Shown here one piece after another: positions 8,112-16,818 of a stretch of 33,796 bases of DNA. The notes beneath the pieces were generated by a model. The model was not told the DNA's origin and made no database searches. It saw only the letters and a list, made by a program, of their open reading frames with translations. This stretch comes from Campylobacteraceae bacterium (GTDB taxonomy: Bacteria > Campylobacterota > Campylobacteria > Campylobacterales > Sulfurovaceae). The position numbers and the translations under genes were made by a program. The stretch spans positions 1-33,796 of the forward strand of contig JALTGP010000099.1 in assembly GCA_027076905.1 (NCBI GenBank), written 5' to 3'. Positions within the stretch are counted from its first letter, which is position 1. Every line of letters starts with the position of its first letter.

Positions 8112-10031
8112 ATGCGTTATTTTTTTTTACCCTTGTTTTTTTTACACCTATTTTTTCCTTTTTCTCTATTTGGGGGTACTTTAGAGATAGGAGAGAGAGA
8201 CTCCTATTGGGTTCTTCCTTATTGTGAGTATGCTCCTATTGATAATATGAATGATACACCAAAGGAACTTTCTCATACTGTTTGGATAAGAGATAAGAAA
8301 GAGTTAGAACTTAACCCCAAAAATAGAGGATTTTGGATAAAAGTAAAAGTTACAAATCAAGATGAAATAGAAAAAAAGCTTTTTTTTATTTCAAAGAGAA
8401 ACTATGTTTACTTTATGGAGTATTATATTGTTAATAAAAATAAAATAATAGAGAATATTCAGTTTGAAAATGAATCAATAGATAAAGATAACGCTTATAA
8501 TGGGTTGCACCGAATTTTTCCTTTGATATTAAAAGAGAATGAAGAGGTAGAGATTTTTTTCAAAGTTCAAAGTTTTAATGTGGGATTGGTCTCTTTTAAT
8601 TTAGTGACACGAGACTATATGACCAAATTCTATCAAGATTATAGTTTTTTTAAGGGTTTATACTTTGGTATCATGATTGTAATGATGCTATATAATTTGG
8701 TTTTGTATCTATTTTTTAAATTCTTCTCTTATCTTTATTATGTGTTGTATGTCGCCTTCTTCTCTCTCTATTCACTTAGCTATTCAGGATACCTGCATCA
8801 TTATACAAATTTAAGTACCACCTCTATTGAGGTATTGTTCTCTGTAGGGTATGTAGGTTTTTTAATTTTTGTTGGTTCATTTGCAAAGGAGCTGTTTTTT
8901 TCAGGTAAAGGGAATGGTTTTATAACACGTTGGATAAAATATATTCAAATCTATCTTTTAGCAATGTTAATATTTAAAGTTATTTTTATATATCAAAATA
9001 GTTTTCTCTCTATAGAGTTTGTTATTATGCTTCAAAATATGATATTACCTCTTTATTATATATTAATTTTATATTTTTTATATGAAGTCTCACAAAAGAG
9101 TAATAATAATTTAGCATTGTGGTATTTGGTATCTTGGATTGTTATTGGGGTGATAGGGTTTTTACAGTTGGCTGCGTTTCATAACATTCTCTCTTTGGAG
9201 AATGGTTTTGACCATCTTTTTGAGGGAACTATGGCGTTTGAAACACTACTTTTCTCTGTTCTTTTATCTCTTAGAATTAAAGACATAAAAAGAGAGAAAG
9301 ATGAAAAAGAGAAGCTTTTAATTCAGCAAAATAAACTGGCATCTATGGGAGAGATGATTGTTAGTATTGCCCATCAATGGAGACAACCACTTGCTGAGAT
9401 AAATGGTGTTGTGATGAATTTAGATATAGATTATCAAAATAAAAAATTAGATAATGAGAGGTTACAATCACACCTATTGGATATAGAGAACACGACACAG
9501 CACCTCTCCTCTACCATGAATGATTTTATGGATTTCTTTAATCATAAAAAAGAGGTTAACCACTTCTCTATTTTTGAACTGTTTGAACATGCTATTAAAC
9601 TAGTACAGATGTCATCCAGAGAAAAAGTGGAAATAGTGTATAATATGCAGAGTGATATTAAGATGTTTGGTTATCGGTCTGAATTGATACAGGTATTGCT
9701 CATAAGTATTAATAACTCTATGGATGCATTTATAACCAGTAAAACTAAAAAACCAAAAATAGAGTTAAGTGCCATTAGAAAAGAGGATTATGTCTATTTT
9801 ACCATAGAGGATAATGGTGGAGGGATACCTGCTAATATTTTAGATAAAATATACGAGCCATACTTTACTTCAAAACCTAAAACCCAAGGGACAGGATTGG
9901 GACTTTATATTATGAAAATAATTATAGAAAAGAGTATGCTTGGAGAACTCTCGTTGAAAAATAGTGAAGAGGGAGTTGTTTGTTATTTTAAGATTGTAAA
10001 TCTTATTTCAAGTGAAAAAATATTGGTTTAA
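8112..10031 (+). CDS. 7TM-DISM sensor histidine kinase
   Basis: This is a membrane sensor kinase of about 639 residues. A signal-like hydrophobic start is followed by a periplasmic beta-rich domain (about 25-175), with FWIKVKVTN and FPLILKENEEVEIFFKVQS typical of the 7TMR-DISMED2 sensor fold. Seven hydrophobic helices (about 180-395) and a short coiled coil come next. The HisKA-like helix MGEMIVSIAHQWRQPL carries the phosphorylated His421. The ATPase part shows the N box INNSMDAF, G1 DNGGGIP, the F box YEPYFTSK and G2 GTGLGLYIMK. It begins 6 nt after the murU stop, so it is probably co-expressed with murein-sugar salvage. The ATG at 8112 is chosen. A TTG directly before it is equally possible and no clear ribosome site is visible. 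Poly-T runs of nine (8120-8128) and eight (8136-8143) lie at the gene start. Confidence 0.92.
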   Translation: MRYFFLPLFFLHLFFPFSLFGGTLEIGERDSYWVLPYCEYAPIDNMNDTPKELSHTVWIRDKKELELNPKNRGFWIKVKVTNQDEIEKKLFFISKRNYVYFMEYYIVNKNKIIENIQFENESIDKDNAYNGLHRIFPLILKENEEVEIFFKVQSFNVGLVSFNLVTRDYMTKFYQDYSFFKGLYFGIMIVMMLYNLVLYLFFKFFSYLYYVLYVAFFSLYSLSYSGYLHHYTNLSTTSIEVLFSVGYVGFLIFVGSFAKELFFSGKGNGFITRWIKYIQIYLLAMLIFKVIFIYQNSFLSIEFVIMLQNMILPLYYILILYFLYEVSQKSNNNLALWYLVSWIVIGVIGFLQLAAFHNILSLENGFDHLFEGTMAFETLLFSVLLSLRIKDIKREKDEKEKLLIQQNKLASMGEMIVSIAHQWRQPLAEINGVVMNLDIDYQNKKLDNERLQSHLLDIENTTQHLSSTMNDFMDFFNHKKEVNHFSIFELFEHAIKLVQMSSREKVEIVYNMQSDIKMFGYRSELIQVLLISINNSMDAFITSKTKKPKIELSAIRKEDYVYFTIEDNGGGIPANILDKIYEPYFTSKPKTQGTGLGLYIMKIIIEKSMLGELSLKNSEEGVVCYFKIVNLISSEKILV

Positions 10032-10116
10032 TATTTAAAACTAATGCTATTTGTACAAAAATATTATTTTATCACTCTTAAATCACAATGTTATGGCACA
10101 ATGTATCGAAATTACA

Positions 10117-10812
10117 ATGAACTTAGGGAAAAATTTGAATATATTAAAGAAAATTAACGTTTTATTTGTTGAGGACGAGCAGTCTATTTTGGAAAAATAT
10201 AGTCCATTTTTAGAAACTTATTGTAAAACACTTTATACAGCAAAAGATGGTGTAGAGGCGTATGAAATTTATAAAGAAAAAAATCCAAATGTTATCTTAA
10301 TGGATTTGTATATGCCTAGATGTACAGGTGTAGAGTTGGCACGAAAGATTCGAGAAGAGGATAGCAGTGTCGTCTTTATTGCCTTGAGTGCACACTCTGA
10401 TAGGGACACCTTGCTTGATATTGTTGATTTACATTTTTCGAGTTATTTAACCAAGCCTGTTAATCGAGTAGAGCTGTTGGGTGCTTTAACAAAATCAGCA
10501 GAGAGAATAAACTCACATATGATTGTGGTCTTACCTCTTAATTACTCTTGGGACACTAAAAGTCGAACACTTTTCAATGGAGATATCCAAATTCCACTTA
10601 CCAAAAGAGAGCAAAAACTTTTTGAACTTTTAGTGGAGAAAGAGGGTGCAGCTTGTGGTGATGCAGAGATTTTATATCATGTATGGGAGAATGAGTTTGA
10701 TAAACATGTTACCAATACTTCTATTAGAACATTAATTAAAAATCTACGAAAAAAGATTCCAAAAGAGTTAATTAAAAATCAGTATGGTGTTGGATATAAA
10801 ATAGACTGGTAA
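10117..10812 (+). CDS. OmpR/PhoB-type response regulator
   Basis: This is the likely partner of the upstream kinase. The receiver domain (about 12-125) has a complete phosphorylation site: acidic pocket EDE (19-21), Asp63 in VILMDLYMP, Ser in IALSAHSD, and Lys in YLTKPVN. The C-terminal winged helix (about 150-230) has LTKREQKLFELL and SIRTLIKNLRKK as the recognition helix region, ending NQYGVGYKI. The ATG at 10117 (231 residues) is chosen because the receiver normally begins about ten residues before its first strand. In-frame ATG (10093) and TTG (10051) codons upstream are possible, and none has a convincing ribosome site. Target genes are unknown. Autoregulation of the salvage operon is a reasonable guess only. 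Confidence 0.88.
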   Translation: MNLGKNLNILKKINVLFVEDEQSILEKYSPFLETYCKTLYTAKDGVEAYEIYKEKNPNVILMDLYMPRCTGVELARKIREEDSSVVFIALSAHSDRDTLLDIVDLHFSSYLTKPVNRVELLGALTKSAERINSHMIVVLPLNYSWDTKSRTLFNGDIQIPLTKREQKLFELLVEKEGAACGDAEILYHVWENEFDKHVTNTSIRTLIKNLRKKIPKELIKNQYGVGYKIDW

Positions 10813-10925
10813 ATTTTATTATTTCACAATTATTGTACGTTTTTCACACATTTACCCTACTTTTTTTTGAGACTATCTATCTAAAATAAATAAATAATTA
10901 TAAACAATAAAAGGGAAAAAATATT

Positions 10926-10982
10926 ATGAAGATAGAAAATAGGGTTAAGCAATATTTTTGTACCAAAGTAATAGGAGCTTAA
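10926..10982 (+). CDS. Possible 18-residue leader peptide
   Basis: A short ORF (MKIENRVKQYFCTKVIGA) starts after AAAAGGGAAAAA and stops one base before the ATG of the second response regulator. Its last codons contain that gene's ribosome site (AGGAG at 10973-10977). The layout would suit translational coupling or a regulatory leader, but the ORF is short enough to be chance. Confidence 0.3.
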   Translation: MKIENRVKQYFCTKVIGA

Positions 10983-10983
10983 G

Positions 10984-11646
10984 ATGAAACAGCTATCTAT
11001 ACTTTATGTTGATTTTGAAACTGAGGAGAGAGTATATTACTCCTCTCTTTTTAAGAGTTGTCTACAGGATGTAAGTGTTGTCAAAGATGGAGATGACGCG
11101 TATCAGTTTTATCTGGAGTTCAAACCTGATATTATCGTATTAGAACCATTGGTTCCAAATGGATTAGCCTTGGTAAAAAAAATTCGTCAAAATGATTATC
11201 AGACGATTTTATGTGCCATAACAAATGATACCAGTACTTCACTGCTTCAAGAGATTGTTGAACTCTTTTTTATTGCCTATCTCCATAAGCCTGTATCTAG
11301 TAAAGAGTTAATGGGTACAATGGTCAAGATAAAAAGAACATTAGAAAAAGAGGAGAAGGTTAAATTGTCCAAAGATGCCTATTGGGATAAAAAGGCAAAA
11401 ATGCTATATATTAACAATAGATATATTATTTTGACCAAAAGAGAGACAAAGCTTTTTGAGCTACTTGTTACGAATAGATGCCAGTTTTGTTCTGATGATG
11501 ATATATTTTTCTACGTTTGGGGGGATGAACTTGATAAGAGTGTTGGACTCTCCTCTATTCGTACTTTGATTAAAAACTTACGTAAAAAACTCCCCAATGG
11601 ATTTATCAAAAATAGGTATAGTTTGGGTTATAAAATTAATCCCTAA
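10984..11646 (+). CDS. Atypical response regulator with Glu at the phosphorylation site
   Basis: This 220-residue paralogue of the preceding regulator has the same two-domain plan. The receiver is degenerate: the phospho-accepting Asp is replaced by Glu54 (IIVLEPLVPNG aligned to VILMDLYMP), and the acidic pocket EDE has become DFE (10-12). The switch Thr (CAITND) and Lys (YLHKPV) remain. The winged helix is well kept: LTKRETKLFELL, SIRTLIKNLRKKLP and NRYSLGYKI. Such a protein would not be phosphorylated normally and may be permanently active, Glu being a phospho-Asp mimic, or act as a partner or antagonist of its neighbour. AGGAG gives a clear ribosome site. Its 3' end overlaps the convergent HAD gene by 11 bases. 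Confidence 0.9.
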   Translation: MKQLSILYVDFETEERVYYSSLFKSCLQDVSVVKDGDDAYQFYLEFKPDIIVLEPLVPNGLALVKKIRQNDYQTILCAITNDTSTSLLQEIVELFFIAYLHKPVSSKELMGTMVKIKRTLEKEEKVKLSKDAYWDKKAKMLYINNRYIILTKRETKLFELLVTNRCQFCSDDDIFFYVWGDELDKSVGLSSIRTLIKNLRKKLPNGFIKNRYSLGYKINP

Positions 11647-12466
11647 TCTCTTCTAGATATTTGGCAACAGCATCTTCATTATTTGAAAAACTTGAAATAA
11701 TAGATGCTTGTTCTTTTACGCTATCCAAGGCATTGGATACTGCAACAGAAGTTCCTGCGAGTTTAAACATCTCTATATCATTTAATCCATCACCAAAAAC
11801 AGTGGTATTTTTAAATGAGACATCAAGGTAATCACAGATAATTTTTAGACCATTTGCTTTATCTCCTAAGGGATGAAGAATGGTCAAAAAATAGCAGTTC
11901 ATGTAGTTCTCGGGAGATAGTTTTATCTCTAAACTGTTTCCAAAAACTTTTTTTAACTGCTCACATAGTGGACGAAGTTTCTCCTCTTCATCCATATAAA
12001 CTATTTTTAGCGTCTCTTTTGCACCTTTAATTCTGTTCATATATTTTATTCTAGGGTCATGGCTATAGCTTTTGTCAATTAAGGAGGATTGGAAATGTCC
12101 CATAGAAGGGGGTAGGGCAAACGTCTCTGCTAGTGTTTTATGGTCATCTAAAGAGATAACAAATGGGAATAGGTTAAACTTCTCTCCTTCATTAATAATA
12201 GTATCACTTATCTCTTTTCCTAAAACTTTAACATCAATAAGCTTTTTATCTGAGTCCACAATCATTGCTCCATCTAGTAAAATTAGAGGTACATCTAGTC
12301 TAAGACCTTTTAGAAACTCTTGGCTTTTATTAAATCCTCTTGCTGTGGCAATAGTCAGAAGGCTATTTTGTGCTTTCTTATTCCAAATCTCTTTAGAAAA
12401 AGGGCTAATGGTTTGATTACTATGTAAAAAAGTATGGTCTAAATCGGTTACGTATAATTGTTTCAC
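11636..12466 (-). CDS. Cof-type HAD-superfamily phosphatase
   Basis: This 276-residue soluble HAD hydrolase belongs to subfamily IIB (Cof-like). Motif I is VTDLDHTFL (nucleophile Asp8, acid Asp10), motif II TIATARG, motif III the Lys in GDKANGLKI, and motif IV FGDGLNDIEMF, where Asp residues bind Mg2+. The cap domain lies between about 80 and 190. The family removes phosphate from sugar phosphates, nucleotides or cofactors, and the substrate is not readable. It may be of interest that the salvage pathway next door needs a MurNAc-6-phosphate phosphatase (MupP in Pseudomonas), but MupP is a different HAD subclass. The start codon is GTG with AAGAAGAG before it. Confidence 0.88.
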   Translation of the reverse strand: MKQLYVTDLDHTFLHSNQTISPFSKEIWNKKAQNSLLTIATARGFNKSQEFLKGLRLDVPLILLDGAMIVDSDKKLIDVKVLGKEISDTIINEGEKFNLFPFVISLDDHKTLAETFALPPSMGHFQSSLIDKSYSHDPRIKYMNRIKGAKETLKIVYMDEEEKLRPLCEQLKKVFGNSLEIKLSPENYMNCYFLTILHPLGDKANGLKIICDYLDVSFKNTTVFGDGLNDIEMFKLAGTSVAVSNALDSVKEQASIISSFSNNEDAVAKYLEEIRD

Positions 12467-12488
12467 TATTACTCTTCTTTTTTATGCA

Positions 12489-12496
12489 ATTATAGT
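12489..12496. promoter_or_regulatory. Near-palindromic divergent -10 box
   Basis: ATTATAGT gives TATAGT for the plus-strand membrane gene (12491-12496) and TATAAT on the minus strand (12489-12494) for the HAD gene. Both fit the starts at 12509 and 12466. Confidence 0.4.
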
Positions 12497-12508
12497 AGAA
12501 TTTATGTT

Positions 12509-12901
12509 ATGAATATATTGACCCAAATAGTTCTATTGATGTTGACAGTAGAACTTATCGAAACACACCTACATAAAGCCGATACCTTAGGGTTGATGAT
12601 TAATCGACTCTATGGCTATTATCAAAAATCGGTTTTTCTCTTTTTTTTGGTACATCCCTCTTTCTACTTTGTTATTTTTGTGAGTATCTATCTGAATCTA
12701 TTAAATTTTTATATGATTGCCATCTTTCTCCTCAAAGGGTTGGATATTTTTTTTAAGATAGAGTTGATGAGGCAACGCTTTATCTATAGAGACATGGAAC
12801 CCGACTTGGAGATGATGATGCAACTAAAGATGTCACCACTTGTTACTTTTTTGAGTAGTTTAATCTATCTCCCTCTCTTGGCAATGGCACTTTTTAGCTA
12901 A
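12509..12901 (+). CDS. Small hypothetical inner-membrane protein
   Basis: This 130-residue protein is of unknown function. It has about three or four hydrophobic segments: the N-terminal MNILTQIVLLMLTVELI, a pair around residues 40-80 (SVFLFFLVHPSFYFVIFV and LNLLNFYMIAIFLLKGL), and the C-terminal LVTFLSSLIYLPLLAMALF. A charged loop, RQRFIYRDMEPDLEMMM, lies before the last segment. The ATG at 12509 is preferred because the upstream in-frame codons run through the probable promoter. It precedes rho by 83 bp, with a separate promoter between them. I recognise no family. Confidence 0.68.
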   Translation: MNILTQIVLLMLTVELIETHLHKADTLGLMINRLYGYYQKSVFLFFLVHPSFYFVIFVSIYLNLLNFYMIAIFLLKGLDIFFKIELMRQRFIYRDMEPDLEMMMQLKMSPLVTFLSSLIYLPLLAMALFS

Positions 12902-12930
12902 TTCTAATCCAAAATTAAAATAAAAGTGAT

Positions 12931-12936
12931 TATAAT
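12931..12936 (+). promoter_or_regulatory. Promoter -10 for rho
   Basis: TATAAT preceded by AAAAGTGAT. The expected RNA start near 12943 leaves about a 40-nt leader with AAGAGG five bases before the rho ATG. Confidence 0.45.
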
Positions 12937-12984
12937 GTCAGAACTTCAGTACTACACAACCCCATATAGCTTTTAAGAGGACCT

Positions 12985-14304
12985 ATGAGCGAACAAAAAA
13001 AACAAAATAAAAAGAAAAACAGTCACAATAGAACACATGTCCCTGTCGATGGATATAAAGTTGAGACATTACAATCAGAACCATTAGAGAAACTTATCGA
13101 GATAGCCCTTAAAGTTAAAGTAGAAAATCCAAATGAGTTCAAAAGAAAAGATTTAATATTTGAGATTCTAAAATCACAAGTATCCCAAGGTGGTTTCATC
13201 TTGTTTACAGGTATTTTAGAGGTAATGAATGATGGATATGGATTTTTACGCTCAGAAGATGGTAACTTTGCCAACTCTAGTAATGACACTTATGTCAGTA
13301 GCACCCAAATTAGAAGATTTGCCCTTAGAAATGGTGATATTGTCACGGGTCAAGTACGACAACCCAAGGAGCAAGAGAAGTACTATGCACTTCTGAAGAT
13401 AGAGGCGATAAACTATCTTCCACCAGAGGAGTCAAAAAAGAGACCACTCTTTGATAATCTTACTCCGCTCTATGCCGTTGAGCAGTTAAAACTAGAGTAC
13501 CATCCTATGCATCTAACAGGTCGTGTACTTGACCTATTTTCTCCTATTGGAAAAGGGCAAAGAGCATTGGTGGTAGCTCCTCCTAGAACAGGTAAAACCG
13601 AGCTACTTAAAGAATTGGCACATGGTATCACCCATAACTCTCCTGATGTATCACTGATGGTACTGCTTGTCGATGAGCGACCAGAAGAGGTTACCGATAT
13701 GCAACGAAGTGTGGCAGGTGAAGTTTATAGCTCTACCTTTGACCTTCCTGCTCAAAACCATGTACGAACAGCTGAGATGGTCATCGAAAAAGCAAAAAGA
13801 CGGGTAGAGAGTGGAAGAGATGTTGTTATCTTGCTTGACTCCATTACACGACTTGCACGTGCCTATAATACTGTAACACCAAGCTCAGGAAAAGTTCTTT
13901 CTGGTGGGGTAGATGCCAATGCACTACACAAACCAAAACGATTTTTTGGTGCAGCTAGAAATATCGAAGAGGGTGGCTCTTTGACCATTATAGCTACAGC
14001 CTTAATTGACACAGGAAGCCGTATGGATGAGGTTATTTTCGAAGAGTTTAAAGGTACAGGTAACTCCGAAGTTGTCCTAAACCGTTATGTTTCTGAGAGA
14101 AGAATCTACCCTGCGATTGATGTGACCAAATCGGGAACTAGAAAAGAGGAACTGATGGTAGATGCATTAACCTTGCAAAAAGTATGGGCGATTAGAAATG
14201 CGATGCAGAACATGGAAGATGTAGAGGGGCTTAAGTTCCTCTTCTCTAAAATGACCAAAACCAAAAGCAATGAAGAGTTCTTGGCCATAATGAACGACTC
14301 ATAA
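12985..14304 (+). CDS. rho: Transcription termination factor Rho
   Basis: Rho is the hexameric RNA-dependent ATPase that ends transcription. The 439 residues comprise a Lys/Asn-rich N-terminal tail (1-20) and a short N-terminal helical bundle. A cold-shock-like RNA-binding domain follows with [14 protein letters not shown] and [16 protein letters not shown]. The ATPase core has Walker [22 protein letters not shown], Walker [17 protein letters not shown], and the Q/R loop [17 protein letters not shown]. The tail [17 protein letters not shown] is typical. No large insertion is present, and the basic tail is the only deviation. murI follows after 24 bp. Confidence 0.98.
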   Translation: MSEQKKQNKKKNSHNRTHVPVDGYKVETLQSEPLEKLIEIALKVKVENPNEFKRKDLIFEILKSQVSQGGFILFTGILEVMNDGYGFLRSEDGNFANSSNDTYVSSTQIRRFALRNGDIVTGQVRQPKEQEKYYALLKIEAINYLPPEESKKRPLFDNLTPLYAVEQLKLEYHPMHLTGRVLDLFSPIGKGQRALVVAPPRTGKTELLKELAHGITHNSPDVSLMVLLVDERPEEVTDMQRSVAGEVYSSTFDLPAQNHVRTAEMVIEKAKRRVESGRDVVILLDSITRLARAYNTVTPSSGKVLSGGVDANALHKPKRFFGAARNIEEGGSLTIIATALIDTGSRMDEVIFEEFKGTGNSEVVLNRYVSERRIYPAIDVTKSGTRKEELMVDALTLQKVWAIRNAMQNMEDVEGLKFLFSKMTKTKSNEEFLAIMNDS

Positions 14305-14328
14305 ATTTTATAATAACGAAGCGAATAG

Positions 14329-15066
14329 ATGAAAATTGGTGTATTCGATTCGGGTGCAGGAGGGCTTTCGGTTGTTAAAAGCCTTCTTGAACACAATCTT
14401 TTTGATGAGATAATCTACTACGGAGACACCGCACGTGTTCCTTATGGTCCCAAAGACAAAAATACCATTATCCGTTATTCCCTCGAAGCCCTAGAATTCT
14501 TTAATAACTTTGATATAGATTTATTGATTACAGCATGTAATACTGTCTCTGCCTACGCCCTAGAGGAGATGAATGCACAGAGTCACTATCCTGTTTTGGG
14601 AGTAATAGAGGCTGGAGTGATGGCAGTTGAAAATAGCTTTATTCGTAAAGATGATGCCATTTTGATTATTGCAACCCGTGCTACGATTAATTCCAAGCGT
14701 TATGAGAAGAGACTAAAGGAGTTGGGCTACCATAATATTGTCGCACTTCAAACAGGACTTTTTGTACCACTAGTAGAGGAGGGGATATTTGGCGGGGAGA
14801 TATTGGACTCCACCATGAGGTACTATTTTAGAGATATTACTGAACCCAAAGCGATTATCTTGGGGTGTACCCATTTCCCACTTATTGCTAAATCTTTACA
14901 GAGCTATTTTAGCAATGAGACCATACTTGTCCACTCAGGAGAGGCAATTTTGGAGTATTTGGAGGCACACTATAACCTATTTCCTAAGAGTAAAGAGACC
15001 GAGTTGAAAATATTTGCATCTGATAATGTGGTAGGGTTACGAAAAATTGCAGATGATTGGCTGTAA
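14329..15066 (+). CDS. murI: Glutamate racemase
   Basis: This enzyme makes D-glutamate from L-glutamate for the murein stem peptide. The N-terminus is MKIGVFDSGAGGLSV, with the catalytic acid/base Asp and the substrate-binding DSG motif. YYGDTARVPYGPK follows. The two catalytic cysteines appear as ITACNTVSAYAL and ILGCTHFPLI. The 245 residues are slightly short against the usual 255-265, with a reduced C-terminus. The gene follows rho by 24 bp and is probably in the same transcript. It supplies the same murein pathway as AmgK and MurU elsewhere in the window. Confidence 0.97.
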   Translation: MKIGVFDSGAGGLSVVKSLLEHNLFDEIIYYGDTARVPYGPKDKNTIIRYSLEALEFFNNFDIDLLITACNTVSAYALEEMNAQSHYPVLGVIEAGVMAVENSFIRKDDAILIIATRATINSKRYEKRLKELGYHNIVALQTGLFVPLVEEGIFGGEILDSTMRYYFRDITEPKAIILGCTHFPLIAKSLQSYFSNETILVHSGEAILEYLEAHYNLFPKSKETELKIFASDNVVGLRKIADDWL

Positions 15067-15096
15067 TTATTAAATTACTAAACTCTTCAACAGTTA

Positions 15097-15105
15097 TGTT
15101 ATAAT
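15097..15105 (+). promoter_or_regulatory. Extended -10 directly before the 15111 gene
   Basis: TGTTATAAT is a textbook extended -10 (TGnTATAAT). The expected RNA start is about 15112, at or beside the ATG at 15111, which would make the transcript leaderless. Confidence 0.45.
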
Positions 15106-15110
15106 TTACC

Positions 15111-16043
15111 ATGATTTTACGTTACTTTTATATTTTGATTTTTTTATTAGTATCGGTATATGGGGAGTTTCAATCTAAAGAGATAGACAGATATCATCAG
15201 CAGATATCTCACTGGTTAATTAACTCTAGTAATGCGATTGATGACTATTTTATAGACTATAACAGTACAAAAACAAGTAATACCTTTGCTGAACTAAAGA
15301 CCTCTTTTGCTGTTGAAAATACGCAAGATATAGATTATGGTATTCGTTTGAAATTACGTTTAGATTTACCAAAGATAGAAAAAGAGTTCCGTCTGATTTT
15401 TGAAGATGCTGATAGTGATGACCAGCTTTATGATGGAACTGTATTGAACAATGACTACCACTTAGAGGATAGAGAGTATTATCTTCGTGTAGACTATCTG
15501 AAATTTATTAAAAAAAAGCTACATCTTCGAGGAGGTCCTGGGATTCGATTTAGAAAATCAACACTACATCCTTATATTAATATAAAATCAAAATATTACC
15601 AATATGATACTAAAGAGTCAAAAATGATTATCTCTGATAGGTTTAGAGTTTATATTGATGGGGATTATGAGAATATTTTATCAACTTATAGATTTTTACA
15701 ACTCGATGAGTCCATCTACTTTACCTTTACCAATACATTGCGTTATCGAAGTTGGAATGAGGTTCAAAAAATTGCGACCCATTTGACATTTACTAAATCT
15801 ATTGCAGAAGAGAAGGAAAGCTCAGTGGGATTATCTTTTATTAATGATTTAAATAACTTAAGCATATACTCACGATATTATCAATTTCATGTCAGTTATA
15901 GGGATAGACTCTATAAAGATTGGATGTATTATGAAATTAGACCTTCTATTCTAAGAAGAGGTGAGAATGGTTTTGACCCAACATTTCGCTTGATGCTTAA
16001 TGTTGGGATGAAGTTTCATGTAATGGACGTGATAGAAGATTAG
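15111..16043 (+). CDS. Exported hypothetical protein, beta-rich
   Basis: This 310-residue protein has a signal peptide ([18 protein letters not shown]). After a helical start ([19 protein letters not shown]) the rest is mostly alternating strands such as [46 protein letters not shown] and RPSILRR. It ends with [15 protein letters not shown]. This suggests a beta-barrel or beta-sandwich at the outer membrane or periplasm, although the last residue is not the usual Phe. I do not recognise a named family. No ribosome site is visible and a -10 box lies six bases before the ATG. Its stop codon overlaps that of the convergent YebC gene by four bases (TTAG). Confidence 0.72.
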   Translation: MILRYFYILIFLLVSVYGEFQSKEIDRYHQQISHWLINSSNAIDDYFIDYNSTKTSNTFAELKTSFAVENTQDIDYGIRLKLRLDLPKIEKEFRLIFEDADSDDQLYDGTVLNNDYHLEDREYYLRVDYLKFIKKKLHLRGGPGIRFRKSTLHPYINIKSKYYQYDTKESKMIISDRFRVYIDGDYENILSTYRFLQLDESIYFTFTNTLRYRSWNEVQKIATHLTFTKSIAEEKESSVGLSFINDLNNLSIYSRYYQFHVSYRDRLYKDWMYYEIRPSILRRGENGFDPTFRLMLNVGMKFHVMDVIED

Positions 16044-16777
16044 TTAATATTGGTATATACCGATTGGACATCTTCGTCCTCTTCTAGTCTCTCTATTAGT
16101 ACTTCGACCTCTTCTAGTTGCTCATCACTTAGTTCAATAGGGGTATTAGATATGTATTGATGCTCCCCTTTTGTCACCTCTATGCCCATCTCTTCAAGTG
16201 CTTTTGATAGGTCTCCAAAGGCTGAAAACTCACCAAAGACTCTCACAATGGCTTTATCCTCTTGACTCTCTTGTGGTTCAATATCCTCTTCAATCTCTTC
16301 AAGACCTGCGTCTATGAGTTCTAGCTCAAGCTCTTCAATATCCATTTTCTCTGTTTTATCAAAGGTAAATACTGATTTTCGACTAAACATAAAGTTCAAA
16401 GAGCCACTGGTAAGCATCTCTGCTTTGTTTCTGCTTAATGCAGCTTTTACATTGGCAACGGTTCGTGTCCCATTATCGGTTGCACAGTCGATAATGAATT
16501 GTGTTCCATAAGGACCTTTTGCTTCGTAGTGCATCTCTTTTATGTCCGCCGCATCTTTTCCTGAGGCTCTTTTTATCGCAGCTTCGATATTGTGCTTTGG
16601 CATATTTTGAGCTTTGGCGGTGAGAATCGCAGTTCTAAGTCTAGGGTTCATATCAGGGTCAGGGCTTCCTGCCTTGGCTGCCATAGTGATAACTTTTCCT
16701 AATTTTGGGAAGAGTTTTGACATCGTTCCCCATCTTTTCATCTTTGCTGCTTTTCGGTACTCAAACGCTCTACCCAT
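16040..16777 (-). CDS. yebC: YebC/PmpR-family regulator or translation factor
   Basis: This is a cytoplasmic protein of 245 residues with the YebC three-domain fold. The N-terminus [16 protein letters not shown] is a variant of the family's GHSKWAN/IKHKK start. Then come [24 protein letters not shown], split over domain I, and [36 protein letters not shown] and the acidic C-terminal domain with IEEDIEPQE follow. Members have been described both as DNA-binding regulators and, for YebC, as helpers of ribosomes at proline stretches, so the exact role here is open. It lies 41 bp after the CoA-binding gene, in the same direction. Confidence 0.94.
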   Translation of the reverse strand: MGRAFEYRKAAKMKRWGTMSKLFPKLGKVITMAAKAGSPDPDMNPRLRTAILTAKAQNMPKHNIEAAIKRASGKDAADIKEMHYEAKGPYGTQFIIDCATDNGTRTVANVKAALSRNKAEMLTSGSLNFMFSRKSVFTFDKTEKMDIEELELELIDAGLEEIEEDIEPQESQEDKAIVRVFGEFSAFGDLSKALEEMGIEVTKGEHQYISNTPIELSDEQLEEVEVLIERLEEDEDVQSVYTNIN

Positions 16778-16818
16778 ACTAATGTCCTTGTTATTTCTTA
16801 TTGGTGGAATTATATCCC

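Noticed and set aside
11636-12466. HAD phosphatase as MupP
   Set aside because: Its cap and motif spacing are Cof-type (IIB), not the phosphoglycolate-phosphatase-like type of MupP. Only a functional replacement is raised as a question.
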